The notes: generated from the sequence alone by a model not told the origin. A DNA stretch of 6,573 bases from Anaerolineales bacterium UBA3905 (GCA_002391565.1 DGFH01000313.1:3929-10501), one strand, 5' to 3'. Counted from the first letter of the stretch, positions 1 to 6,573 are shown. Translations and numbers: made by a program.

Positions 1-81
1 CGCTGCGCCTACGCCGCCAGCATCGACCATATCGAGATCGCGCTGGAGCGGATGCACCGCTTCGTGCGTCGGCACGGGTGA
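1..81 (+). CDS. C-terminal end of a probable class I/II aminotransferase (partial)
   Basis: Frame 1 is open from the window edge to a TGA at 79-81 and encodes 26 residues starting RCAYAASIDHIEIALERM. The pattern R-x-A/S-Y-A-x-S-x-x-x-I-x-x-A-L-x-R-h is the usual C-terminus of fold-type I PLP-dependent aminotransferases of the aspartate aminotransferase class. The arginine at the start of the pattern sits where these enzymes carry the residue that binds the substrate carboxylate. Only this tail is visible, so substrate and gene name cannot be given. The identification rests on a short motif and is moderately sure. The gene ends 172 bases before the macro-domain gene, with two inverted repeats between them. 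Confidence 0.55.
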   Translation, partial: RCAYAASIDHIEIALERMHRFVRRHG

Positions 82-124
82 TCGTGGCGCGTGCGGCGGC
101 GCTGGTAGAAAGAATTGACGTTAC

Positions 125-165
125 AAAGTGAATGCACCAGATTGCATCATTAGTGCATTCACTTT
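125..165. repeat. 13-bp perfect inverted repeat, arms 125-137 and 153-165
   Basis: AAAGTGAATGCAC at 125-137 is matched exactly by its reverse complement at 153-165, with 15 bases between. A further TTGCATC word lies inside the spacer. A TTGACG at 115-120 could be a -35 box, but the hexamer 17 bases on (CAGATT, 138-143) is a poor -10. If that promoter is real, its -10 lies between the arms, as for a repressor operator. A rho-independent terminator for the upstream gene is less likely, since only TTTT (163-166) follows and the loop is long. Function is inferred. Confidence 0.5.
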
Positions 166-189
166 TGATGACCTCGAGTTTGGCTGCTC

Positions 190-223
190 ATCTTCCCGGA
201 AGCTTTGGAACTTCCGGGAAGAT
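190..223. repeat. 13-bp perfect hairpin, arms 190-202 and 211-223
   Basis: ATCTTCCCGGAAG at 190-202 pairs perfectly with 211-223 across an 8-base loop. After a three-base bulge (224-226) the stem continues with GCTC 186-189 against GAGC 227-230. It ends about 30 bases before the macro-domain start. No T-run follows, so it is not a classic intrinsic terminator. It may be a transcript-end or mRNA-stabilising structure, or a dispersed genomic palindrome. Because it would sit inside the reading frame if translation began at 128, it also argues for the later start. Confidence 0.55.
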
Positions 224-253
224 TGCGAGCAATATCACGGTAACGCGGGACGA

Positions 254-778
254 ATGATGAACCGCCTCTCTCTTATTCAAGCCGACATCACCACCTTGCA
301 TGTGGACGCCATCGTCAACGCCGCCAACACGTCGTTGCTGGGCGGCGGCGGCGTGGATGGCGCAATTCACCGGGCGGCGGGACCTGAATTGTTGGCGGAG
401 TGCCGCACGTTAGGCGGTTGTCCCACCGGCGAGGCGCGACTGACGCGTGGCTACCGACTGCCTGCGCGCTATGTGATCCACACCGTTGGTCCAGTCTGGC
501 GTGGGGGTGGACATGGAGAGGATGCGTTGCTGGCGGCCTGCTATCGTAGCGTCTTTGCCATTGTCGCCGCCCACGAAGAGATACGGAGCGTGGCGTTTCC
601 CTCCATCAGCACCGGCGTCTACGGCTTTCCCATCGCGCGCGCCAGCCGCATTGCGCTGCGCGAGATGCTGAACTATCTCGCGGTCGATCAGCGCCTGACC
701 AGCGTCATCGCGTGTTGTTTCACCGCGCACGATCTGCACATCTACACGGAGGCGCTGGCCGAACTCACCCGCCCGTGA
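254..778 (+). CDS. ymdB: Macro-domain ADP-ribose-binding protein / O-acetyl-ADP-ribose deacetylase (YmdB type)
   Basis: A single macro domain fills the 174-residue protein. The family binds ADP-ribose. YmdB/MacroD members hydrolyse O-acetyl-ADP-ribose and remove mono-ADP-ribose from acidic side chains, in the cytosol. Visible motifs are QADIT (9-13, Asp11 for the adenine), VNAAN (21-25), the GGGGVDGAIHRAAG loop (30-43), HTVGPVWRGG, and STGVYGFP (119-126) for the distal ribose and phosphate. Asn25 and Asp35 match the catalytic pair of E. coli YmdB at the same residue numbers when translation starts at the ATG at 254. The usual QGDI is QADI here, a mild change. The frame stays open upstream to a GTG at 128, but that adds 42 residues unlike the family, encoded across two perfect hairpins, so 254 (or the adjacent ATG at 257) is preferred. 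The ribosome binding site is weak. There is no obvious functional tie to the amino-acid genes downstream. Confidence 0.93.
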   Translation: MMNRLSLIQADITTLHVDAIVNAANTSLLGGGGVDGAIHRAAGPELLAECRTLGGCPTGEARLTRGYRLPARYVIHTVGPVWRGGGHGEDALLAACYRSVFAIVAAHEEIRSVAFPSISTGVYGFPIARASRIALREMLNYLAVDQRLTSVIACCFTAHDLHIYTEALAELTRP

Positions 779-860
779 AGGCGAGCGAAGTTCAAGCCCT
801 GCTCTCGCTGGTTGCTGCGCACTCGGCTCCCCATAATCCGCCGCCAGCGCGCCCCAACTT

Positions 861-889
861 TTGACACCTCTTGCTTCCCCTGCTATAGT
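861..889 (+). promoter_or_regulatory. Strong sigma70-type promoter for the riboswitch-lysC transcript
   Basis: TTGACA at 861-866 is a perfect -35 box. TATAGT at 884-889 matches five of six bases of the -10 consensus, and the spacing is exactly 17 bases. Transcription would start near 896, about 17 bases before the first aptamer helix. This is the normal arrangement for a riboswitch leader and supports both calls. Confidence 0.85.
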
Positions 890-909
890 CGCAGGCTAAT
901 TGAATCGCG

Positions 910-1022
<113 letters not shown>

Positions 1023-1031
<9 letters not shown>

Positions 1032-1067
1032 CGACGACTCCACTTCGTCCGATGCGTCCCTCTTGTC
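1023..1067 (+). promoter_or_regulatory. Antiterminator helix of the SAM-I expression platform
   Basis: GATGAGAGG at 1023-1031, the 3' strand of aptamer helix P1, can pair with CCTCTTGTC at 1059-1067 over nine pairs including two G-U. That right strand is the left arm of the terminator. Forming this helix therefore breaks both P1 and the terminator, giving the SAM-free 'on' state. A small hairpin (GACGA 1033-1037 with TCGTC 1045-1049) can fold in between. The pairing is read from the sequence; the switching mechanism is that known for S-box leaders. Confidence 0.8.
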
Positions 1068-1091
1068 ACCAAGACAAGAGGGATTGTTTTT
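1057..1091 (+). terminator. Intrinsic terminator of the SAM-I riboswitch
   Basis: TCCCTCTTGTC at 1057-1067 pairs perfectly with 1073-1083 over 11 bp across the loop ACCAA. It is followed at once by ATTGTTTTT (1083-1091). This is a textbook rho-independent terminator between the aptamer and the aspartokinase start, and it competes with the antiterminator helix for its left arm. Confidence 0.93.
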
Positions 1092-1126
1092 GTAGAAAAG
1101 ATTGCAATGAAAACTGCGATACAAGC

Positions 1127-1132
1127 AAGGAG
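1127..1132 (+). promoter_or_regulatory. Shine-Dalgarno of lysC
   Basis: AAGGAG lies six bases before the ATG at 1139. It decides that start over the in-frame ATG at 1052, which would begin inside the expression platform and add 29 residues encoded by the terminator. Confidence 0.85.
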
Positions 1133-1138
1133 ACAACC

Positions 1139-2587
<1,449 letters not shown>

Positions 2588-2626
2588 AGCCGTGGTTGGC
2601 GTCGCATCAACGGGGGGATAGTACAT

Positions 2627-2694
2627 GCACTCGATTGGCCTTGCCGGTTGCCGCCTTTGCAACCGAACATGGTACAATCGAGTGCTGTTTTATT
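2627..2694 (+). terminator. Nested hairpin with T-rich tail after lysC (probable terminator)
   Basis: GCACTCGATTG at 2627-2637 is perfectly complementary to 2675-2685. Inside it, CGGTTGC 2645-2651 pairs with GCAACCG 2659-2665 across a 7-base loop. TGTTTTATT (2686-2694) follows the outer stem. It sits 39 bases past the lysC stop, where a transcript end would be expected. The two-tier stem is longer than a standard intrinsic terminator, so an operator or attenuator role is also possible. Confidence 0.5.
2670..2678 (+). promoter_or_regulatory. Possible extended -10 promoter for hom-asd
   Basis: TGGTACAAT fits the extended -10 form TGnTATAAT with one mismatch. The only -35 candidate, TTGCCG at 2648-2653, is weak and spaced 19 bases away. 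The -10 overlaps the right arm of the 11-bp inverted repeat, so the repeat could act as an operator or the structure and promoter could simply coincide. The start of transcription would be about 260 bases before hom. Confidence 0.35.
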
Positions 2695-2764
2695 GGTCAA
2701 GCGTGCGTCGGCTAGTCGGCGGCGCTTTGGAAAATGGCGAGGCTGTTTGCATGTTGCCAATTCT

Positions 2765-2838
2765 GACGCAGAGATGCGCAGCGGGAAAAACGCAAGAAAT
2801 TCAGGTTTTTCTCTGCATCCACTCTGCATCCTTGCGTC
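2765..2838. repeat. Imperfect 74-base palindrome with internal tandem word
   Basis: From the outside in, GACGCA-type bases 2765-2770 pair with 2833-2838, GATGC 2773-2777 with GCATC 2826-2830, GCAG 2778-2781 with CTGC 2813-2816, and GAAAAAC 2785-2791 with GTTTTTC 2805-2811. The right half contains CTCTGCATCC twice (2811-2820 and 2822-2831), 11 bases apart. The 8-base word TTCTGACG occurs just at the left edge (2761-2768) and again at 2861-2868. It looks like a dispersed intergenic palindrome rather than a gene-specific site; the same words recur near 6531. Identity with a known repeat family cannot be tested here. Confidence 0.5.
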
Positions 2839-2886
2839 TTGGCCTCAATGCTATGAAATTTTCTGACGGACTCTGAAACCTGCGCA

Positions 2887-2924
2887 GGGATGGGTTGCGA
2901 GGCGTCGAGCTTGCAACTCACCCC
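2887..2924 (+). promoter_or_regulatory. Hairpin in the hom leader next to the ribosome binding site
   Basis: GGG 2887-2889 pairs with CCC 2922-2924. After one mismatch, 2891-2901 pair with 2910-2920 (two G-U pairs), leaving an 8-base loop. The stem ends 11 bases before the hom Shine-Dalgarno. No T-run follows, so a translational or mRNA-stability role is more likely than termination. The pairing is seen; the role is speculative. Confidence 0.35.
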
Positions 2925-2947
2925 TTGCCCTTTCCAGGAAGATAACT

Positions 2948-4063
2948 ATGCAGCGTGCACCGATACTCTTGTTAGGCGTTGGCGGCGTCGGCGGCGCTCT
3001 GATTCGCCAGATTGTTCAAAACCGGGCGCAACATGCCGTCAACTATGACCTGGAATTGCCGATCCTGGCCGTCTGTGACCGCGACGGCGCCGTCGTCACC
3101 CTGCGCGACGCCCTCGACGACGCCACGCTGCTCGACGTGGTCGACTTCAAGGCCAACAAGGGACGGCTGTCCGATCACAGCCAGGGCGGGCCGCAACATG
3201 ACCTGGCTGCTGTCATCGATATTGCCGGACAGCCGGGCGCCATCGTGGTGGATTGCACGGCCACGGAAGCAACTGCGCCTGCACTGCTCGACGCACTGGC
3301 GCGGGGCTATCGCGTCGTGCTGGCCAATAAGAAACCTCTCACGATCCAACAGGAGGTGTACGACCGGCTCACCAGAGCCGGCGACACCGGCAACGGGCGC
3401 AGCGTGCGCCAGTTCAACCGCACGCGCTGGGAAACGACCTGTGGCGCCGGGCTGCCGGTGATCGGCACGCTCAACCGGCTGCTTGCCAGCGGCGACCCCG
3501 TCACGCGGATTGCTGGCGCGTTCAGTGGCACGCTGGGCTTTGTCATGAGCGGTCTGCAAGATGGACAGCCCTTCAGCGCAGTCGTGCGCGAGGCGCACCG
3601 CCTGGGTTACACCGAGCCAGACCCGCGCGACGACCTGGGCGGCGTCGATGTCGCGCGTAAGGCGTTGATCCTGGCGCGCGGGCTGGGCTGGCGCCTCGAG
3701 CTGGCGGATGTCGTCGTCACGGGGCTGTATCCGCCGGAGCTAGGCGCGTGCACCGTGGCGGAGTTCATGGAGGCGCTGCCGTCGCTGGATGCGCATTTTC
3801 GCGCTCTGGTGGCGGAAGCAGCGGCGGCAGGCAAGGTCTTGCGCTACGTCGCCACGGTGGCGGATGGCAAATGCAGTGTCGGCCCACAGGCGGTGGAGGC
3901 CAACAGTCCGTTGGGCAACCTGCGCGGCGCCGACAACCTGGTGGAATTTCACACGCGCTGGTATCAGCCAACGCCACTCGTCATCCAGGGACGCGGGGCG
4001 GGCGTCGATGCCACGGCCGCCGGCGTGTTGAGTGACATCGTTGAGTTAGCTTTGAATGACTGA
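2948..4063 (+). CDS. hom: Homoserine dehydrogenase (ThrA C-terminal type, no ACT domain)
   Basis: This enzyme reduces aspartate-4-semialdehyde to homoserine with NAD(P)H, at the branch toward threonine and methionine. The 371 residues run in family order: the Rossmann loop GVGGVGG (10-16), the ANKKPLT segment (126-132), ETTCGAGLPVIGTLNRL with SGTLGFV in the core, GYTEPDPRDDLGGVDVARK (220-238), and the C-terminal GRGAGVDATAAGVLSDIV that packs back on the NAD domain. By comparison with yeast Hom6, Glu223, Asp234 and Lys238 correspond to its active-site Glu208, Asp219 and Lys223. The motifs match the dehydrogenase half of E. coli ThrA and fungal Hom6 rather than the longer B. subtilis-type Hom, which carries a C-terminal ACT domain that is absent here. 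The ATG at 2948 has AGGAAG six bases upstream. The gene runs into asd with 25 bases between them. Confidence 0.96.
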   Translation: MQRAPILLLGVGGVGGALIRQIVQNRAQHAVNYDLELPILAVCDRDGAVVTLRDALDDATLLDVVDFKANKGRLSDHSQGGPQHDLAAVIDIAGQPGAIVVDCTATEATAPALLDALARGYRVVLANKKPLTIQQEVYDRLTRAGDTGNGRSVRQFNRTRWETTCGAGLPVIGTLNRLLASGDPVTRIAGAFSGTLGFVMSGLQDGQPFSAVVREAHRLGYTEPDPRDDLGGVDVARKALILARGLGWRLELADVVVTGLYPPELGACTVAEFMEALPSLDAHFRALVAEAAAAGKVLRYVATVADGKCSVGPQAVEANSPLGNLRGADNLVEFHTRWYQPTPLVIQGRGAGVDATAAGVLSDIVELALND

Positions 4064-4088
4064 ACCCAAATGGGGAGAGATAACGATC

Positions 4089-5186
4089 ATGGAGAAGATC
4101 AAAGTTGGGGTCTTGGGCGCAACAGGCGCCGTCGGTCAGCGGTTTGTACAGATGTTACAGGGACATCCCTGGTTCGAAATTACGGCGCTCTTTGCCTCGG
4201 AGCGGAGCGCGGGCAAGCGGTACGTGGATGCCTGTCGCTGGAATCTGCGCGGCGACATGCCGCCGGCCATGCGCGACTTTATCATCCAGGAGTGTGAGCC
4301 GGGGCCGGATTGTCAGATCGTCTTCAGCGCGCTGCCCTCGGAAACTGCCGGTGAAATCGAAGAAGATTTTGCCGAGGCAGGGTACGTGGTGTGCAGCAAC
4401 GCGCGCAACCATCGGTATGACGCCGATGTACCGCTGCTGATCCCGGAGGTTAACCCTGAACACCTGGGATTGATCGAGATTCAGAAGCGCAATCGTGGTT
4501 GGAGCGGTTACATCACGACCAACCCAAACTGCAGCACCACGCATCTGGTCTCGGCGCTGCACCCGCTGCATGTGCGCTTTGGCGTGAAGAAGGTCTTCGT
4601 CGTCACCATGCAGGCGATCAGCGGCGCCGGTTATCCAGGCGTCAGCAGCATGGACATCCTCGACAACGTGATTCCCTACATCAGCGGCGAAGAGGAGAAG
4701 ATGGAGCAGAAGGAGCCGCAGAAGTTGCTCGGCGTCTTCGACGGCGCGGGCATCCGCTACGCCGATTTCGTGGTGAGCGCGCACTGCAATCGCGTGCCGA
4801 CGCGCAACGGTCACCTGGAAGCGGTTAGCGTGGAGTTCGAGCAGAAGCCGACGCAGGAAGAGATCGTGGCGGCGTGGCGCGACTACTATCCACTGGCGCA
4901 GCAACTGAAGCTGCCCAGTGCTCCGCAGCCCGCCATCATCTACGATGAACGACAGGATCGACCGCAGCCGCGCCTCGACCGTATGGCGGGCAGCGTGCCG
5001 GGCATGGCGACAGTGGTTGGGCGCTTGCGACCTGATCCACTGCTCCATTACAAGTTCATGGTATTGGGGCACAATACGATTCGCGGTGCGGCGGGCGGCA
5101 GCCTGCTCAATGCCGAACTGTTGGTGGCGCAAGGATATTTCGGTCAAGCCCCTGCACTTCTGGCAGAAAGTGCAACTTTTGCGTAA
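4089..5186 (+). CDS. asd: Aspartate-semialdehyde dehydrogenase (archaeal/fungal type)
   Basis: This enzyme reduces 4-aspartyl phosphate to aspartate-4-semialdehyde with NADPH, between the LysC and Hom steps. The 365 residues begin with the dinucleotide-binding GATGAVGQR (10-18). The catalytic cysteine is Cys148 in TTNPNCSTT, and the acid/base histidine is His242 in RVPTRNGH. The segment SGAGYPGVSSMDILDNVIPYISGEEEKM, split here by its key residues, and the LGHNTIRGAAGGSLLNAELL end are typical of the archaeal/fungal branch rather than the E. coli enzyme. Length fits that branch. Translation could begin at an ATG at 4056 that overlaps the hom stop, but that codon lacks a ribosome binding site and adds 11 residues before the conserved start. 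GGGGAGAGA (4072-4080) precedes the ATG at 4089, which is preferred. It is surely in one transcript with hom. Confidence 0.96.
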   Translation: MEKIKVGVLGATGAVGQRFVQMLQGHPWFEITALFASERSAGKRYVDACRWNLRGDMPPAMRDFIIQECEPGPDCQIVFSALPSETAGEIEEDFAEAGYVVCSNARNHRYDADVPLLIPEVNPEHLGLIEIQKRNRGWSGYITTNPNCSTTHLVSALHPLHVRFGVKKVFVVTMQAISGAGYPGVSSMDILDNVIPYISGEEEKMEQKEPQKLLGVFDGAGIRYADFVVSAHCNRVPTRNGHLEAVSVEFEQKPTQEEIVAAWRDYYPLAQQLKLPSAPQPAIIYDERQDRPQPRLDRMAGSVPGMATVVGRLRPDPLLHYKFMVLGHNTIRGAAGGSLLNAELLVAQGYFGQAPALLAESATFA

Positions 5187-5198
5187 AATGTGTTAAAG

Positions 5199-5230
5199 GG
5201 GTGGTCGCAGTACGGTCGCTGCGACCACCC
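5199..5230 (+). terminator. Strong 12-bp hairpin after asd (terminator-like, no T-run)
   Basis: GGGTGGTCGCAG at 5199-5210 pairs perfectly with 5219-5230 across an 8-base loop, 12 bases past the asd stop. The bases that follow (ACAACGTTTG) have no proper T-run, so it may terminate poorly or mainly protect the hom-asd mRNA 3' end. It also lies inside the frame that would be read if the next gene started at 5190. Confidence 0.6.
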
Positions 5231-5291
5231 ACAACGTTTGACGATGTTGACATACGTTGCGGCGGCAGCCGAATCAGGTTGGAATCCGAAC

Positions 5292-5297
5292 GGAGGG
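5292..5297 (+). promoter_or_regulatory. Shine-Dalgarno that favours a GTG start at 5304
   Basis: GGAGGG lies six bases before an in-frame GTG at 5304. The in-frame ATG at 5352 has only a weaker purine run (GAGAGA, 5340-5345). The earlier ATG at 5190 has no ribosome binding site and overlaps the post-asd hairpin. Confidence 0.6.
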
Positions 5298-5303
5298 AAT
5301 GCC

Positions 5304-6512
5304 GTGCTTTTACCATCTGCAGGTGCTGCTTTGAAGGATGAGAGACAATCCATGTACGAAAACTTTGGGCGGGCAGCGCTGGCGGACATCTGTGATGACT
5401 GGGTCATCTATCGGAACCTGGAGCCCCTCGACAAGCGTGTACCCGGTCTCAAGCACGCCTTCTATGACATGGAGCTGCGCAGTGAGCAAATTCCGCGTAA
5501 ACAAGATCGCGATTACGCCAAAGCCGCCGTCTGGTTTGTCAACCGGATTCAGCAGGTGCGCGGCGTGCGCACCCCGATCGGCGAATTGCTCTTTCTGGGC
5601 GACACCCTCTTCAACGACGGTCAGGCCTTTGCCAACATGATCGACGAGAGCGGCTGGCGCGGCGCCTGTTTTATTGGCGCCGAGCGGCTGGATCAGGAGC
5701 CGGCGACGCGCATCGAACAGGAGACGATCTACATTGCCAATCGCTGGAGCAGCCTGGCAGAATGGGTGGCTGCGCTCAAGGCGCAGGGTTTCCGGTTGGA
5801 TGCAAGCACAGCAGTGATCATCGACATCGATAAGACTGCGATTGGCGCCAAGGGGCGCAACGACAAGGTGATCGACCGCGCGCGGCTGGCCGGCATCTAT
5901 CGCACGATGGATTCGGTGTTGGGTGAAGATTTTGATCAGGCGCTCTACGAACAGCATTACAACGAACTCAACCGGGCGCGCTACCATCTGCTCACCGCTG
6001 ACAACCAGGACTACCTGGCTTATATTTGCATGGTGCTCAACACGCGCCTGATCAGCCTGGATGAGGTGGTGCGCGAGGTGGAAAGCAAGAGTCTGGACAG
6101 TTTCGAGCAATTCATCCGCTGGGTGGACAGCCGCATGATGATCAATCCTTCGGCGGGCGAGGCGTTGCGCGAGGTGCACGAAGCAGTCAACGGCAGTGTG
6201 CGCATCGGCGACCCGACTCCCTTCAAGCGCTTCCGGCGCCAGGAGTTTGTCAGCACGATGGAGCACATGGGGAACATGCCAGACAGCGCCAGCGTCCAGG
6301 AATTATTGGAAAATGAGATCACGATCACCGAAGAGGTCTACCAGTTGGCGCAATGGCTTAAGGCGCGCCAGTGCCAGATTCTGTGCTTAAGCGACAAGCC
6401 TGACGAAGCGTCGCGTCCACATCCGCGCGTCTCGCCTGATCTGGCGCCGTTGCATCGCGCGCAGACCCATCGCGTTGGAGTCGATTTGCGAGAGGCGCTG
6501 AGCAAGCTCTGA
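5304..6512 (+). CDS. HAD-like protein of unknown function with unusual motif order
   Basis: I recognise HAD-superfamily signatures but not the specific family. Numbered from the GTG at 5304 (402 residues; subtract 16 if the ATG at 5352 is used), the first half has a DICDD stretch (28-32), a Lys66 candidate, and LFLGDTLFNDG with GDTLFND at 99-105, followed by GWRGACFIG. This resembles HAD motifs III and IV. The second half has VIIDIDKTAIG with DIDKT at 174-178, a clear motif I (nucleophile Asp174, acid/base Asp176). About 180 mostly helical residues follow, then ILCLSDKPDEAS with Ser363, which resembles motif II. The protein ends 40 residues later without a second motif III or IV. The order is therefore (III)-IV-I-II, as in a circular permutation, or two partial HAD units fused. 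No signal peptide or membrane segment is visible, so it should be cytosolic. A phosphatase or phosphotransferase role fits the motifs; the substrate is unknown. The hairpin after asd suggests a separate or partly separate transcript. Confidence 0.75.
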   Translation: MLLPSAGAALKDERQSMYENFGRAALADICDDWVIYRNLEPLDKRVPGLKHAFYDMELRSEQIPRKQDRDYAKAAVWFVNRIQQVRGVRTPIGELLFLGDTLFNDGQAFANMIDESGWRGACFIGAERLDQEPATRIEQETIYIANRWSSLAEWVAALKAQGFRLDASTAVIIDIDKTAIGAKGRNDKVIDRARLAGIYRTMDSVLGEDFDQALYEQHYNELNRARYHLLTADNQDYLAYICMVLNTRLISLDEVVREVESKSLDSFEQFIRWVDSRMMINPSAGEALREVHEAVNGSVRIGDPTPFKRFRRQEFVSTMEHMGNMPDSASVQELLENEITITEEVYQLAQWLKARQCQILCLSDKPDEASRPHPRVSPDLAPLHRAQTHRVGVDLREALSKL

Positions 6513-6530
6513 AGGAAATTTTCGGGCTTT

Positions 6531-6550
6531 GATGCAGAGACGCCAAGATG
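6531..6550. repeat. Short copy of the intergenic repeat words
   Basis: GATGCAGAGACGCCAAGATG lies 18 bases past the last stop codon. Its words GATGCAGAG and AGACGC resemble, in either orientation, those of the palindrome at 2765-2838 (GACGCAGAGATGC; GATGCAGAG on the minus strand). The rest of the 61-base tail (6513-6573) shows no gene, and the element may continue past the window edge. Confidence 0.35.
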
Positions 6551-6573
6551 TTCTACTGACCGCTAGGTTAACT

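Larger units (their letters stand above)
2588..2947. other. Long lysC-hom intergenic region without a convincing gene
   Basis: This 360-base gap separates aspartokinase from homoserine dehydrogenase. Short open frames exist (for example 2625-2876) but have no good ribosome binding site, no recognisable motif and run through palindromes. It contains, in order, a nested hairpin with a T-rich tail (2627-2694), a possible extended -10 promoter (2670-2678), a 74-base imperfect palindrome (2765-2838), and a hairpin next to the hom ribosome binding site (2887-2924). I see no T-box signature and no leader peptide with runs of Thr, Met, Lys or Ile codons. Confidence 0.7.

Noticed and set aside
128..253. 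N-terminal extension of the macro-domain protein from a GTG at 128
   Set aside because: It crosses two perfect palindromes, has no family similarity, and the ATG at 254 reproduces YmdB residue numbering exactly.
1052..1138. Aspartokinase start at the ATG at 1052
   Set aside because: This stretch is the riboswitch terminator and leader; the Cys- and Lys-rich residues it would encode are not family-like, and 1139 has a strong Shine-Dalgarno.
2625..2876. 83-residue open frame as a leader peptide or small gene in the lysC-hom gap
   Set aside because: It has no clear ribosome binding site, no run of regulatory codons, and overlaps the nested hairpin and the 74-base palindrome.
2588..2947. T-box or other riboswitch before hom
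   Set aside because: The conserved T-box sequence (AGGGTGGNACCGCG-like) is absent and no riboswitch class I know matches; only simple hairpins are present.
4155..5147. 330-residue minus-strand open frame
   Set aside because: It is the antisense shadow of asd in GC-rich DNA, rich in Arg, His and Ala with no motif.
5247..5275. Promoter for the HAD-like gene from TTGACA at 5247-5252
   Set aside because: The -35 is perfect but the hexamer 17 bases on (CGAATC) does not resemble a -10; a promoter may exist but I cannot support it.
5310..6266. 318-residue minus-strand open frame
   Set aside because: It is the antisense shadow of the HAD-like gene, with no motif or ribosome binding site.
6390..6512. 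Frameshift at the C-terminus of the HAD-like protein
   Set aside because: The end is rich in Arg, Pro and His, but the last stretch (THRVGVDLREALSKL) looks like an ordinary folded terminus, and no alternative frame continues a HAD motif.

Overview
The window is a GC-rich bacterial chromosomal segment. Its core is a plus-strand cluster for the common trunk of aspartate-family amino-acid biosynthesis: aspartate kinase, a homoserine dehydrogenase of the ThrA C-terminal type, and an aspartate-semialdehyde dehydrogenase of the archaeal/fungal type. A complete SAM-I (S-box) riboswitch with its own terminator precedes the kinase. The GC-rich codons, the archaeal-type Asd, the S-box and the 'gatgcagag/gacgcaaag'-like intergenic palindromes together suggest a Chloroflexota bacterium, perhaps Caldilinea- or Anaerolinea-like. 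This placement is an inference and cannot be proved from the window.

Layout. Bases 1-81 are the 3' end of a gene whose last residues look like the C-terminus of a class I/II aminotransferase. Bases 82-253 are a leader with two strong 13-bp inverted repeats. Bases 254-778 encode a YmdB-type macro-domain protein. Bases 861-889 are a near-consensus sigma70 promoter. Bases 913-1091 hold the SAM-I aptamer, a mutually exclusive antiterminator helix and an intrinsic terminator. Aspartokinase follows at 1139-2587 with a strong Shine-Dalgarno. Bases 2588-2947 are a 360-base gap without a convincing gene. It holds a nested hairpin overlapping a possible extended -10 promoter, a 74-base imperfect palindrome, and a hairpin just before the next ribosome binding site. 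Homoserine dehydrogenase (2948-4063) and Asd (4089-5186) are 25 bases apart and surely co-transcribed. A 12-bp hairpin (5199-5230) closes the group. The last gene (about 5304-6512) encodes a HAD-like protein of unknown function. The final 61 bases hold no gene, only a short copy of the intergenic repeat words.

How it works together. LysC phosphorylates aspartate, Asd reduces aspartyl phosphate to the semialdehyde, and Hom reduces that to homoserine, the precursor of methionine and threonine. Placing LysC under a SAM-sensing off-switch links entry into the pathway to the methionine/SAM pool. The tandem ACT domains of LysC add allosteric control at the protein level. Kinase and dehydrogenase look like the two halves of the E. 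coli ThrA fusion, encoded as separate neighbours. Whether hom-asd shares the riboswitch-controlled transcript is open, because the gap before hom holds both a terminator-like structure and a candidate promoter.

The most unusual coding item is the HAD-like protein. Its recognisable motifs run in the order IV-like, I, II, as expected for a circularly permuted HAD fold or for two incomplete HAD units.
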